From Rhodospirillales bacterium (lineage in GTDB: Bacteria > Pseudomonadota > Alphaproteobacteria > Rhodospirillales_A > JACZKS01), in the NCBI GenBank assembly GCA_018648445.1, contig JABGRG010000028.1, positions 1 through 41,644 on the forward strand: 41,644 nt of DNA. The letters run 5' to 3'. Each line of letters opens with the position of its first letter. Within the stretch, counting starts at the first letter, position 1. Positions 1 to 7,486 of this stretch are shown here, one piece after another. The notes beneath the pieces are model-generated. The model made no database searches, had not been told where the DNA came from, and worked only from the letters and a program-made list of their open reading frames with translations. The translations under genes and the position numbers were made by a program.

Positions 1-367
1 CGGTCATCAGGGTTTGAATAACCGGAGCCGGATCGGCCAATCCGGTGGTTTCAATGACGGCGCGGGTGAATTCAGGGATGTCGCCGCGGACCCGTTTCAG
101 AAAGATGTCCCTCAGTGCCGTAATCAGATCGCCGCGCACGGAACAGCACAGACATCCCGAATTAAGCAGAACGATGTCTTCGTCGATTTTGCGCACCAAA
201 AGGTGATCAAGCCCGACCTCGCCGAATTCGTTGATGATGACGGCGGTCTGCCCCATGTCGGGGTGCGAAATCAGCGCGTTGAGAAGGGTCGTTTTTCCGC
301 TGCCCAGAAACCCGGTGATCACCGACACGGGAATGGCGGCGGCATCGGGGTTCCGGGCCTCGGTCAT
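1..367 (-). CDS. COG0523/CobW-family GTPase, N-terminal part
   Basis: This is the first 122 codons of a CobW/COG0523 P-loop GTPase; the 3' part lies outside the window. The start ATG at 365-367 overlaps the hisI stop (ATGA). Visible motifs in order are the Walker A loop GFLGSGKTT near residues 19-27, INEFGEVGLDH, the family metal site GCLCCSVRGDL (CxCC) near residues 70-80, and ETTGLADP. COG0523 proteins are GTP-dependent metal chaperones for zinc, cobalt or nitrile hydratase metals. The metal cannot be read from this fragment. Its position behind znuA and hisI, downstream of a Zur box, points to zinc delivery under starvation; that is inference. The family assignment is secure. Confidence 0.92.
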   Translation of the reverse strand, partial: MTEARNPDAAAIPVSVITGFLGSGKTTLLNALISHPDMGQTAVIINEFGEVGLDHLLVRKIDEDIVLLNSGCLCCSVRGDLITALRDIFLKRVRGDIPEFTRAVIETTGLADPAPVIQTLMT

Positions 368-765
368 TTCCCGTAAAGGTCTTCAGGCGAAATTTCGACG
401 TCGGCGATGATCGTTTGCGCCCCGTCGCGCCATGCGTTGAAAAAGCAATTGCGCCGCCCGGTATGACAGGCCACGCCCTTTTGATCGACCAAAAGCAGCA
501 GGGTGTCGCCGTCGCAGTCCCAGCGGAAATCCTTGAGCATCTGCACCTGCCCGGACGATTCGCCCTTGCGCCACAGCGCCTGGCGCGAGCGTGACCAATA
601 GCAGACACGGCCCGTGTGCAGGGTTTCCTCGACGGCGGTCGCGTTCAACCACGCCATCATCAGCACTTCGCCGCTATCGAACTGCTGCGCAATGGCCGGA
701 ACCAGTCCGTCGGCGTTGAATTTGAGGCCCTCGGGCATACCTTTGTTTTCGTTCTCGTTCGTCAT
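364..765 (-). CDS. hisI: Phosphoribosyl-AMP cyclohydrolase HisI
   Basis: HisI opens the adenine ring of phosphoribosyl-AMP in histidine biosynthesis and is a cytosolic Zn/Mg enzyme. The 133-residue product carries WDCDGDT (residues 82-88) and CHTGRRNCFF (100-109). Cys84, Cys100 and Cys107 have the spacing of the known zinc ligands, and Asp83, Asp85 and Asp87 match the Mg site. The ATG at 765 is chosen; a TTG at 780 would add five residues, and neither has a strong ribosome site. The gene lies 65 nt after znuA and overlaps the COG0523 gene by 4 nt. HisI paralogs linked to COG0523 genes are known from zinc regulons, so this may be a second, zinc-starvation copy; the window cannot show whether another hisI exists. 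Confidence 0.95.
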   Translation of the reverse strand: MTNENENKGMPEGLKFNADGLVPAIAQQFDSGEVLMMAWLNATAVEETLHTGRVCYWSRSRQALWRKGESSGQVQMLKDFRWDCDGDTLLLLVDQKGVACHTGRRNCFFNAWRDGAQTIIADVEISPEDLYGK

Positions 766-830
766 GAAGTCATCAACCAATTCGTTCCGTGATTAATCCG
801 TACCCTACATCGTTTGATCCGCCACCCATG

Positions 831-1721
831 TCAAGAAAGGCAGGCCGTGATCGCATGGGCATTGTTATGCATCAATTCGAGAAAAAGCGCCGGACCGGGC
901 GGTAAGTCCGCGCCCAGGGGATCTATGACGCCGATCTGCGCGCCTGATCCTTCTGCGACCATGGCCACCGTTTTGGGCGAAAACTGGGGTTCGCGAAACA
1001 CGCATTTCACCTTTCGGCGTGCCATCTCGTGACGCAATCGGGCGAGACGCCGCGCACCGGGCATGCGTTCGGGATTGACCGTAAGCGCCCCCAAGGGCTT
1101 GAGGTCGAAAGCCTCTTCGAAGTAGCGAAAAGAATCGTGAAACATCACAAAGGGTTCGTCGGCAAGGGGCGCAATCTGAGCGCCAATCGTCCTCGCGGCC
1201 TGATCTATGCCTTCGGCGACCCGCGCCACGTTGGCCGCATAGGTTTTTGCGTTGTCGGGATCGCGCTTGATCAGAGCGTCGGCCGAAATGCGCGCAATGG
1301 CTTTGGCGTTTTCCGGACTTAGCCAGATGTGGGGGTCTTTTCCCGAATGCTCATGATCGTCCCAAACCCCCGGTTTTCGTCCATCGAGCAGCCGAATTCG
1401 AGGGTTTTCCATCAGTTCGGTGATTTTAGCGCCGGGGCTCAGCGAGGCAAGAACCTTGGGGAGAAAACTCTCCAGGCCTTCGCCGACCCATATAATCAAA
1501 TCAGCCTCATTCATGGCCCGCGAGTCCGACGGGCGCATGGCGAAGGAATGGGGCGAGGCGCCTCCGCGCACAAGCAATCGCGGCGCGCCGACGCCTTCCA
1601 TTACCCCCGCGACCAACGAATGGATCGGCGCTATGGAGACCACGACCCGAATGTCCGCCGACGCGGCGGTGTGCGCCATGAACATTCCCAGCAATAACGC
1701 GCAAAGACGAAACAATTTCAA
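831..1721 (-). CDS. znuA: Zinc ABC transporter substrate-binding protein ZnuA
   Basis: This is the periplasmic zinc-binding lipocalin-unlike cluster A-I solute receptor that feeds the ZnuBC permease. The likely start is TTG at 1721, because it has AAGGGG six nt upstream and gives a clean signal peptide (MKLFRLCALLLGMFMAHTAASA). The open frame runs on to 1961 but would cross the Zur box and zur. In the 296-residue product, candidate zinc ligands are His58 (SPHSF), His131 (DPHIW) and His195 (FHDSF). The His/Asp-rich loop is very short (DDHEHSGKDPH), unlike the long loop of enterobacterial ZnuA. Cys240 and Cys294 could form a disulfide. It is divergent from zur and shares one Zur operator with it. 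ZnuA is favoured over manganese receptors by this context. Confidence 0.95.
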   Translation of the reverse strand: MKLFRLCALLLGMFMAHTAASADIRVVVSIAPIHSLVAGVMEGVGAPRLLVRGGASPHSFAMRPSDSRAMNEADLIIWVGEGLESFLPKVLASLSPGAKITELMENPRIRLLDGRKPGVWDDHEHSGKDPHIWLSPENAKAIARISADALIKRDPDNAKTYAANVARVAEGIDQAARTIGAQIAPLADEPFVMFHDSFRYFEEAFDLKPLGALTVNPERMPGARRLARLRHEMARRKVKCVFREPQFSPKTVAMVAEGSGAQIGVIDPLGADLPPGPALFLELMHNNAHAITACLS

Positions 1722-1750
1722 AGGTAACCCCTTATCGAAGCAGATATGTA

Positions 1751-1767
1751 ATGTTATATTATAACAT
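1751..1767. promoter_or_regulatory. Zur box between znuA and zur
   Basis: The sequence ATGTTATA-T-TATAACAT is a perfect 8-1-8 palindrome and matches the known alphaproteobacterial Zur core. It lies 29 nt from the znuA start and 29 nt from the zur start. One bound Zur dimer pair could therefore block both divergent promoters, giving zinc-dependent repression of znuA (and probably hisI and the COG0523 gene) and autoregulated zur-znuCB. Confidence 0.93.
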
Positions 1768-1796
1768 CTTGAGTCATAACAAGGGATCAACACCCC

Positions 1797-2291
1797 ATGA
1801 TCGGCGAGAAAGAGGAGGGCGCTGCGTTTCCGCACGCCGGACACGATCACGTCAGTTGCGTGGAAAGCGCGCTTAAAAAGGCGTATCGGATTTGCGAGAC
1901 GCGACGGATTCGTATGACGCCACTGCGCAAGCGCGTCCTTGAGCTTGTCTGGAGCAGCCACAGCCCCATTGGCGCTTACGATATTCTGGGCGTTTTACAC
2001 AGCGAACGGGGCGGGGCCGCGCCGCCGACGGTCTACCGCGCGCTGGATTTCCTGCGCGACGCCGGATTGATCCACCGCATCGAGAGCCTGAACGCCTTTG
2101 TCGGTTGCGCCGAACCCGAGCACGATCACGCCGGACAGTTCCTCATTTGCCGGACTTGCGGGACCGTAGCCGAAATTAGCGATGCCGGGTTGGACTCGGC
2201 GGTTTCCGGCGTCACATCACGGGCCGGATTCGCCCTTGAACGGCGAACCATTGAATTGCAGGGGCTGTGTCCCGATTGCCTGACATGTTGA
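1797..2291 (+). CDS. zur: Zinc uptake regulator Zur (Fur family)
   Basis: Zur is a zinc-sensing repressor of the Fur family. The 164-residue protein has the winged-helix recognition segment PPTVYRALDFL (residues 76-86). The structural zinc site is formed by Cys118/Cys121 (CRTC) and Cys158/Cys161 (CPDC). A histidine-rich hinge, EPEHDHAGQF, could hold the sensory zinc. The N-terminus also carries HAGHDH. AAGGGA precedes the ATG. The gene overlaps znuC by 7 nt and is divergent from znuA across a Zur box, which separates it from Fur or PerR paralogs. Confidence 0.95.
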   Translation: MIGEKEEGAAFPHAGHDHVSCVESALKKAYRICETRRIRMTPLRKRVLELVWSSHSPIGAYDILGVLHSERGGAAPPTVYRALDFLRDAGLIHRIESLNAFVGCAEPEHDHAGQFLICRTCGTVAEISDAGLDSAVSGVTSRAGFALERRTIELQGLCPDCLTC

Positions 2292-3010
2292 TCGAAGCGC
2301 GCGATATCACGCTACGTTTTGGCAGCCATACGGCGCTGGAAGGCGTCGACGCCTCAGTGAGCGAGGGCGAAGCCCTGAGCGTGATCGGCCCCAACGGTGC
2401 GGGCAAGACAACGCTGGTCAAGGTCATGCTCGGCCTGATCGAACCCGACAGCGGAACTGTCGTCAAACGCCCGGGCTTGCGCATCGGGTATATGCCCCAG
2501 CGTATCGAAGTCGATCCGACGCTGCCGCTTACCGTGCGCCGGTTTCTGGCATTCGCCGGAGAGCAAGAACGGGCCGAGGCCGGGCTGGACGAAGTGGGGG
2601 CCGCGCATATCATGGATCACCCCATACAGGAGGTTTCCGGCGGTGAGATGCAGCGGGTGTTGCTGGCCCGAGCGCTGCTGCGCGATCCCGATTTGTTGGT
2701 GCTGGACGAGCCGGTCCGGGGTGTCGATGTGGGCGGACAGGCGGATCTTTACCGTCTGATTGGAAGGTTGCGCGACCGGCGCGGCTGCGGCGTGCTGATG
2801 GTTTCACACGATCTGCATCTGGTCATGGCGGCCACCGATAACGTGATCTGCCTGAACGGCAAGGTGGAATGTTCCGGCCACCCCGAAGCGGTGACCCGCG
2901 ACCCCCATTACGAAGCGTTGTTCGGCGACAACGTCACCGCGCGTGCCTTTGCCGTCTATCATCACCACGCCGGACACCGGCACGAGGCGGGGGAACATCA
3001 TGATGGATGA
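2285..3010 (+). CDS. znuC: Zinc ABC transporter ATP-binding protein ZnuC
   Basis: This is the cytoplasmic ATPase of the high-affinity zinc importer. In the 241-residue product the Walker A is GPNGAGKTT (35-43), the ABC signature VSGGEMQR (117-124), the Walker B LLVLDEP (137-143), and the H-loop is in MVSHDLHLV. The ATG at 2285 overlaps the zur stop. A GTG at 2267 is in frame but would cut further into zur. The C-terminus is histidine rich, with seven His in the last 17 residues, and may sense or buffer zinc. The stop overlaps the znuB start by 11 nt. Confidence 0.95.
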   Translation: MLIEARDITLRFGSHTALEGVDASVSEGEALSVIGPNGAGKTTLVKVMLGLIEPDSGTVVKRPGLRIGYMPQRIEVDPTLPLTVRRFLAFAGEQERAEAGLDEVGAAHIMDHPIQEVSGGEMQRVLLARALLRDPDLLVLDEPVRGVDVGGQADLYRLIGRLRDRRGCGVLMVSHDLHLVMAATDNVICLNGKVECSGHPEAVTRDPHYEALFGDNVTARAFAVYHHHAGHRHEAGEHHDG

Positions 3011-3788
3011 TTTCGCCCTGCGCGCCCTGATCGTTGGTTTGGGCGTCGCCGCCGTCACCGGTCCCCTAGGCTGCTTCGTGGTGTGGCGGCGCATGGCCTT
3101 TTTCGGCGGAACACTGGCCCATTCCGCGCTTTTGGGTGTGGCGTTGGGGTTTTTGCTGGGTGTCGATCCAACCATCGGCATCGTCGCCGTCGGCGTTTCC
3201 GTGGCGTTGATGCTGGTCGCTCTGGAACGCAGCAAGACGCTCGGCAGCGACACGATTTTGGGCATTCTCGCCCACGGTGCGCTGGCCCTGGGGCTGGTCG
3301 TGCTGGCTTTCATGGATAACGTGCGCATCGACCTGATGGGTTTTCTGTTCGGCGACATCCTTGCTGTCTCAAAGACCGATCTGATCTGGGTTTGCGGCGG
3401 CGGCGCGGCCATTTTGTGCGCACTGGCGTATATCTGGCGGCCGTTGCTGGCCATTACCGTTCACCGGGATCTGGCTTTTGTCGAAGGCGTTTCCGTCACC
3501 CGCGTCAAAACGGCCTTCGTTTTGCTGCTGGCTCTGGCCGTCGCCCTGGCCATGAAGGTGGTGGGAATTTTGCTGGTCACGTCGCTGATCATCATCCCGG
3601 CGGCGCTCGCCCGGGGTTTCGCGCGAACGCCCGAACAAATGGCTGTTTTCGCCGTTTTGGCCGGTTGGCTTTCGGTCGGCGCGGGAATTTGGGGATCATT
3701 CACATTCGACACGCCGACGGGCCCGACCATCGTGGTCGCGGCCTGTGTTCTGTTCGCCTTATCCGGGATATTCAGGATGCGGCGCTAA
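3000..3788 (+). CDS. znuB: Zinc ABC transporter permease ZnuB
   Basis: This is the inner-membrane permease that forms the zinc channel with ZnuC. The product of 262 residues is built of about eight hydrophobic segments. It contains the family stretch ILLVTSLIIIPAALAR near residue 195. Either of two consecutive ATG codons at 3000 and 3003 may be used. The frame is the last gene of zur-znuC-znuB. Its last 17 nt overlap the end of the convergent metC gene, so there is no room for an intrinsic terminator. Confidence 0.94.
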   Translation: MMDDFALRALIVGLGVAAVTGPLGCFVVWRRMAFFGGTLAHSALLGVALGFLLGVDPTIGIVAVGVSVALMLVALERSKTLGSDTILGILAHGALALGLVVLAFMDNVRIDLMGFLFGDILAVSKTDLIWVCGGGAAILCALAYIWRPLLAITVHRDLAFVEGVSVTRVKTAFVLLLALAVALAMKVVGILLVTSLIIIPAALARGFARTPEQMAVFAVLAGWLSVGAGIWGSFTFDTPTGPTIVVAACVLFALSGIFRMRR

Positions 3789-4938
3789 GGCGCTTCAAAC
3801 CCGCCTCAAGATCGGCAATCAAGTCATCTGCGTCCTCAAGCCCCGTATGGATACGCAGGCTCGGCCCGGCGTAACTCCATTCGGTCGCGGTACGGATTTT
3901 GGCGGGATACGTCGGGATAATCAGGCTTTCATAGCCGCCCCAACTGTAACCCATGGAGAAAATCTCCAACCCGTCCAGCATGGCAGTTAGCGCCTTTTTC
4001 GAGACTGGTTTGAGCACGACGCCGAAAAGACCGCAAGCGCCGGTGAAATCGCGTTTCCAGATTTCATGGCCGGGGCAGGCGGGCAGGGCCGGATGAAGCA
4101 CGGTCTCGACCTCGGGCCGCGTCATCAACCATTCGGCCAGTTTAAGGCCGTTTTCCTGATGCCGTGCCATGCGTGGACTAAGGCTGCGAATACCACGCAG
4201 GCCCAGATAGCAATCATCCGGCCCGGCGCAGTAACCGTAATTGTTGGACGCCGCTTTTATCACGTTAATCAGGTCGTTGCGGGTCGTAATGGTGCCCAGC
4301 ATGGCGTCGGAATGGCCAACGATGAACTTGGTGGCGGCCTGCACCGAAATGTCGACGCCTTTTTCAAACGGTTGGTAGAAAAGACCAGCACTATAGGTGT
4401 TGTCCATGACGACCAACGCGCCCCTGGCGTGGGCGGCCTCGGCAATGGTCGGGATATCCTGAACCTCAAACGTCAGTGAACCAGGCGCTTCGACAAATAC
4501 GATCTTGGTTTCGGGCCGTATCAATTCGGAAATTCCGGCCCCGATCATGGGGTCGAAATAGGTGGTCTCGACGCCAAAATCGTTCAGCGCGGAACCGCAG
4601 AACCGCCGGGTCGGGAAATATACGCTGTCGGTGATCAGAACATGATCGCCCGACTTGACGAAGGCCAGCAGCGCGCACGCTATGGCAGCCATGCCCGAGG
4701 GTAGGGCGAGGGTGGCCTCGCCGCCTTCCAGCGCCGCTACCGCCTCCTGAAAGGCAAAGGTCGTGGGTGTGCCCTGACGTCCGTAATGCACCCCTTCAAA
4801 GGGATTGGCGTCACCCGCCTCAAGTTCGGCGACCGTTTCAAAGGCGATGGTCGACGCGTGATAGACGGGCGGATTGACGATACCGAAGTTTTCCGCAGGA
4901 TTTCGGCCAGCAGTGGTAAGAACCGTATCTTTTTTCAT
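3772..4938 (-). CDS. metC: Cystathionine beta-lyase (Cys/Met PLP enzyme)
   Basis: The enzyme cleaves cystathionine to homocysteine, pyruvate and ammonia in methionine synthesis. It is a cytosolic PLP enzyme of the Cys/Met family. In the 388-residue product the PLP lysine is Lys204 (SVQAATKFIVGHSD), the pyridine-N aspartate is Asp179 (VVMDNTYSAG), and Tyr52 lies in HYGRQGTPT. The ATG at 4938 has AGAGG/AAGGA upstream. The longer frame to 5022 lies within sseA and is rejected. It follows sseA by 4 nt, so the two are cotranscribed. Paralogs such as cystathionine gamma-lyase are similar; the MetC-type ending (EIFSMGYSWGGYESLIIP) favours beta-lyase. Confidence 0.9.
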   Translation of the reverse strand: MKKDTVLTTAGRNPAENFGIVNPPVYHASTIAFETVAELEAGDANPFEGVHYGRQGTPTTFAFQEAVAALEGGEATLALPSGMAAIACALLAFVKSGDHVLITDSVYFPTRRFCGSALNDFGVETTYFDPMIGAGISELIRPETKIVFVEAPGSLTFEVQDIPTIAEAAHARGALVVMDNTYSAGLFYQPFEKGVDISVQAATKFIVGHSDAMLGTITTRNDLINVIKAASNNYGYCAGPDDCYLGLRGIRSLSPRMARHQENGLKLAEWLMTRPEVETVLHPALPACPGHEIWKRDFTGACGLFGVVLKPVSKKALTAMLDGLEIFSMGYSWGGYESLIIPTYPAKIRTATEWSYAGPSLRIHTGLEDADDLIADLEAGLKRLSAAS

Positions 4939-4942
4939 GTCC

Positions 4943-5806
4943 TTACCTCTCAACCGGCGTATCCGGATGTTTGCCCCATTCTGACCACGAACCGTCATAA
5001 ACCGCGCCATTGGTGTGGCCAATCAGGTACAGACCCAGGTTAAGCACCGCCGCCGTAACACCGGACCCGCACGAGGTGACAATCGGCGCGTCCGTATCCA
5101 GGCCAGACGCCCGCACGGCGGCGGCGATTTCATCGGCTGGGCGCATGACGTTTGCGTTGTCCTTGTCCATGAGTTCATCGAACGGAAGATTAAGGCTGCC
5201 CGGAATATGGCCGATTTTATCGACAGGCCAGGGTTCCGGCATGGTTCCGGCAAAGCGGGCTGCATTGCGGGCATCAACCACCTGATCGGCGCGCGCCTCG
5301 ATATTGGCCAGAACCTGTTCGACGCTTCTGACCAGACCGAAATCGGTCCTTTCAACGGCAAAGACCTTCGGTGCGGGGGAGGCCGCAGCTCCGCTCTCGG
5401 TTGGGCGGTTTTCTTTTAGCCATTTGGGCAGGCAACCGTTCAGCATGGCCACGTTTTCGTGGCCGAAGACCCGAAACATCCACCAAGCGCGCGCCGCCGC
5501 CATGAAGCCGCCGCTTGCGTCATAGGTGATGACCTTATCGTCATTGCCGATGCCCAGCGCGCCGACTTTGGCGGCAAAGAGCGTGGCGTCTGGAAGCATG
5601 TGGGGAAGATCGACGCTGCGATCCGCGACGTCGTCGACATCGAAGCGAATCGCGCCCGGAATGTGGGCTTTCTCGTGAACATCCGCCGCATTGAATTTTG
5701 ATTGCTTTGGAAACCATGTGGCGTCGATCACGACGACCCCGGATTTTCCCAGGTTATCCGCCAGCCAGTTTGTATCGGCCAGCGCTTCCGGATTCGCATA
5801 TTTCAT
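4943..5806 (-). CDS. sseA: 3-mercaptopyruvate sulfurtransferase SseA
   Basis: This two-rhodanese-domain enzyme moves sulfur from 3-mercaptopyruvate to a thiol acceptor. In the 287-residue product the N-terminal domain (about 10-130) has no catalytic loop cysteine of rhodanese type. The C-terminal domain carries the active Cys246 in CGSGVTA, the loop typical of mercaptopyruvate rather than thiosulfate transferases. AGGGGA lies before the ATG. It is the first gene of an operon with metC, so one transcript joins sulfur release from cysteine derivatives with transsulfuration. Confidence 0.93.
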   Translation of the reverse strand: MKYANPEALADTNWLADNLGKSGVVVIDATWFPKQSKFNAADVHEKAHIPGAIRFDVDDVADRSVDLPHMLPDATLFAAKVGALGIGNDDKVITYDASGGFMAAARAWWMFRVFGHENVAMLNGCLPKWLKENRPTESGAAASPAPKVFAVERTDFGLVRSVEQVLANIEARADQVVDARNAARFAGTMPEPWPVDKIGHIPGSLNLPFDELMDKDNANVMRPADEIAAAVRASGLDTDAPIVTSCGSGVTAAVLNLGLYLIGHTNGAVYDGSWSEWGKHPDTPVER

Positions 5807-5838
5807 CAGATTTTCCCCTAAATCTCTTGACGCATTGC

Positions 5839-5867
5839 CTTATGCCTGTGATACGCATGGCCCGCAA
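5839..5867 (-). promoter_or_regulatory. Candidate sseA-metC promoter
   Basis: Reading leftward, TTGCGG (complement of 5862-5867), a 17-nt spacer and CATAAG (complement of 5839-5844) resemble a sigma-70-type promoter. It would start transcription about 25 nt before the sseA ATG. Both hexamers are imperfect, so this is a weak call. Confidence 0.33.
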
Positions 5868-5906
5868 CGGCTTCGTTGAAAAAATGCGTGAAGGAGTCCC
5901 GCGCCA

Positions 5907-6422
5907 ATGAAACTGACCGATATCCTGCCTGTCGAAATATGGGGCGCCATCGAAACCGAGGCGAACGAGAAATTCGGCCTCAATGCGTCCGTGTTCGATG
6001 ATGATGGAAAACGGGTGACCACGCAGAAGAATGCCGAAAATCCGCTGTGCGGGGCCATCGGTAAATCGGCGGACGGGCAAACCCATATCTGTGCACGGTC
6101 GCATCAGAACATTTCGGGCCGGGCGAAAATCGGCGGCACGCCGGTGATCGGCGAATGCGACGCCGGTCTCATCAAGATTTCCGTTCCCATATTTATCGAG
6201 GACGAGTTCATGGGTTCGTTCGGTGGCTGTGGTCTGCTGCCCGAAGGCGAGGAAATCGACGCATTTTACATCGGTAAGATTACCGGAATGGCCGAGGCCG
6301 AAATTGAGGAAATGGGCAAGGGAATTGAGACCATTTCGCGCGTAAAATCCGAAGAGGTCGCCACATTCCTGGCCGATGCGGTACGAGGCGTTTTTTCCGA
6401 AGCCCAAAGAGCTGCCGAATAA
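5907..6422 (+). CDS. Stand-alone PocR-domain sensory protein
   Basis: This 171-residue protein consists almost wholly of a PocR ligand-binding domain, a PAS-like fold known from the propanediol regulator PocR and from many sensor kinases and chemoreceptors. Four cysteines sit at residues 48, 62, 84 and 108 (PLCGA, HICAR, GECDA, GGCGL), which could hold a metal or react with thiols. There is no DNA-binding, kinase or membrane segment, so its output must be a partner protein. AAGGAG lies ten nt upstream of the ATG. It is divergent from sseA-metC and its stop abuts the cysK stop. The ligand is unknown; the neighbours suggest a sulfur compound, which is inference only. Confidence 0.85.
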   Translation: MKLTDILPVEIWGAIETEANEKFGLNASVFDDDGKRVTTQKNAENPLCGAIGKSADGQTHICARSHQNISGRAKIGGTPVIGECDAGLIKISVPIFIEDEFMGSFGGCGLLPEGEEIDAFYIGKITGMAEAEIEEMGKGIETISRVKSEEVATFLADAVRGVFSEAQRAAE

Positions 6423-7421
6423 TCAAAGCCAATCGGGGACCGGCAGGTTCTTGTCGCGCAGGAACTGGGGATTGAACAATCGGCTCTGGTAGCGCGTGCC
6501 CAGGTCACAAAGAACCGTGACGATGGTGTGCCCCGGCCCCAATTCCTTTGCAAGGCGCACCGCGCCCGCCACATTAATCCCGCTTGATGCGCCCAGGCAC
6601 AATCCTTCGTTTTTCAGTAAATCAAAAACGATGCTTAGTGCTTCGGCGTCGGGAATTTGGTAGGCCCGGTCGACGGGTACGCCTTCCAGATTAGCCGTGA
6701 TGCGCCCCTGACCGATGCCTTCGGTGATGGACGAACCTTCCGATTTCAATTCCCCGAACTTGTAAAAATTGTACAGCGCCGCGCCCATGGGGTCGGCAAT
6801 CGCCGTGACGATGCCGGCGTTTTGCTCCTTCAGGAACAGGGAAACGCCACCCAGGGTTCCGCCAGTTCCGACCGCACAAACGAAGGCGTCAACCTTGCCA
6901 TCTGTTTGTTCCCAGATTTCCGGGCCGGTCCCTTCGATATGGGCGCGCCGATTGGCCACATTGTCGAACTGGTTGGCCCATATCGCCCCGTTTGGTTCGG
7001 TATTCGCCAGTTCTTCGGCCAGCCGCCCCGATACGTGGACGTAATTTTCGGGGTTTTTGTAGGGAACGGCGGGAACCTCACGCAGATCGGCCCCGCACAG
7101 GCGCAGCATATCTTTCTTTTCCTGGCTCTGGGTTTCAGGAATAACTATCACGGTGCGGTAGCCACGGGCATTTGCGACCAGGGCCAGACCAATCCCGGTA
7201 TTTCCGGCCGTTCCCTCGACAATGACGCCGCCGGGTTTGAGAACCCCACGTTCCTCGGCATCCTTAATGATAAAAAGCGCGGCGCGGTCCTTTACGGAAC
7301 TTCCGGGATTAAGGAATTCCGCCTTTCCGAGTATCTCGCACCCGGTTTCCTCGGAGGCTTGTTTCAAACGAATAAGGGGTGTGTCACCAACCGTTTCTAC
7401 AAAACCATCTCGTATATTCAT
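6423..7421 (-). CDS. cysK: Cysteine synthase (O-acetylserine sulfhydrylase)
   Basis: This PLP enzyme makes cysteine from O-acetylserine and sulfide in the cytosol. In the 332-residue product the PLP lysine is Lys44 (NPGSSVKDRA), the phosphate loop is GTAGNTGIG (about 70-78), and ASSGINVAGA is near the C-terminus. The start ATG at 7421 is chosen; a TTG at 7433 is possible and neither has a strong ribosome site. The gene is the last of a leftward group after nudF, 65 nt away, and ends directly against the convergent PocR gene. CysK and CysM cannot be told apart with certainty from the sequence alone. Confidence 0.93.
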   Translation of the reverse strand: MNIRDGFVETVGDTPLIRLKQASEETGCEILGKAEFLNPGSSVKDRAALFIIKDAEERGVLKPGGVIVEGTAGNTGIGLALVANARGYRTVIVIPETQSQEKKDMLRLCGADLREVPAVPYKNPENYVHVSGRLAEELANTEPNGAIWANQFDNVANRRAHIEGTGPEIWEQTDGKVDAFVCAVGTGGTLGGVSLFLKEQNAGIVTAIADPMGAALYNFYKFGELKSEGSSITEGIGQGRITANLEGVPVDRAYQIPDAEALSIVFDLLKNEGLCLGASSGINVAGAVRLAKELGPGHTIVTVLCDLGTRYQSRLFNPQFLRDKNLPVPDWL

Positions 7422-7486
7422 ATTAACTACCAATATTTACGCGGATAATTTCTCCATCGCAAATCTGGCAATCGGGCGGGCCGGTT

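Noticed and set aside
1722..1961. An N-terminal extension of znuA
   Set aside because: It would run through the Zur box and into zur. The TTG at 1721 has a ribosome site and gives a normal signal peptide.
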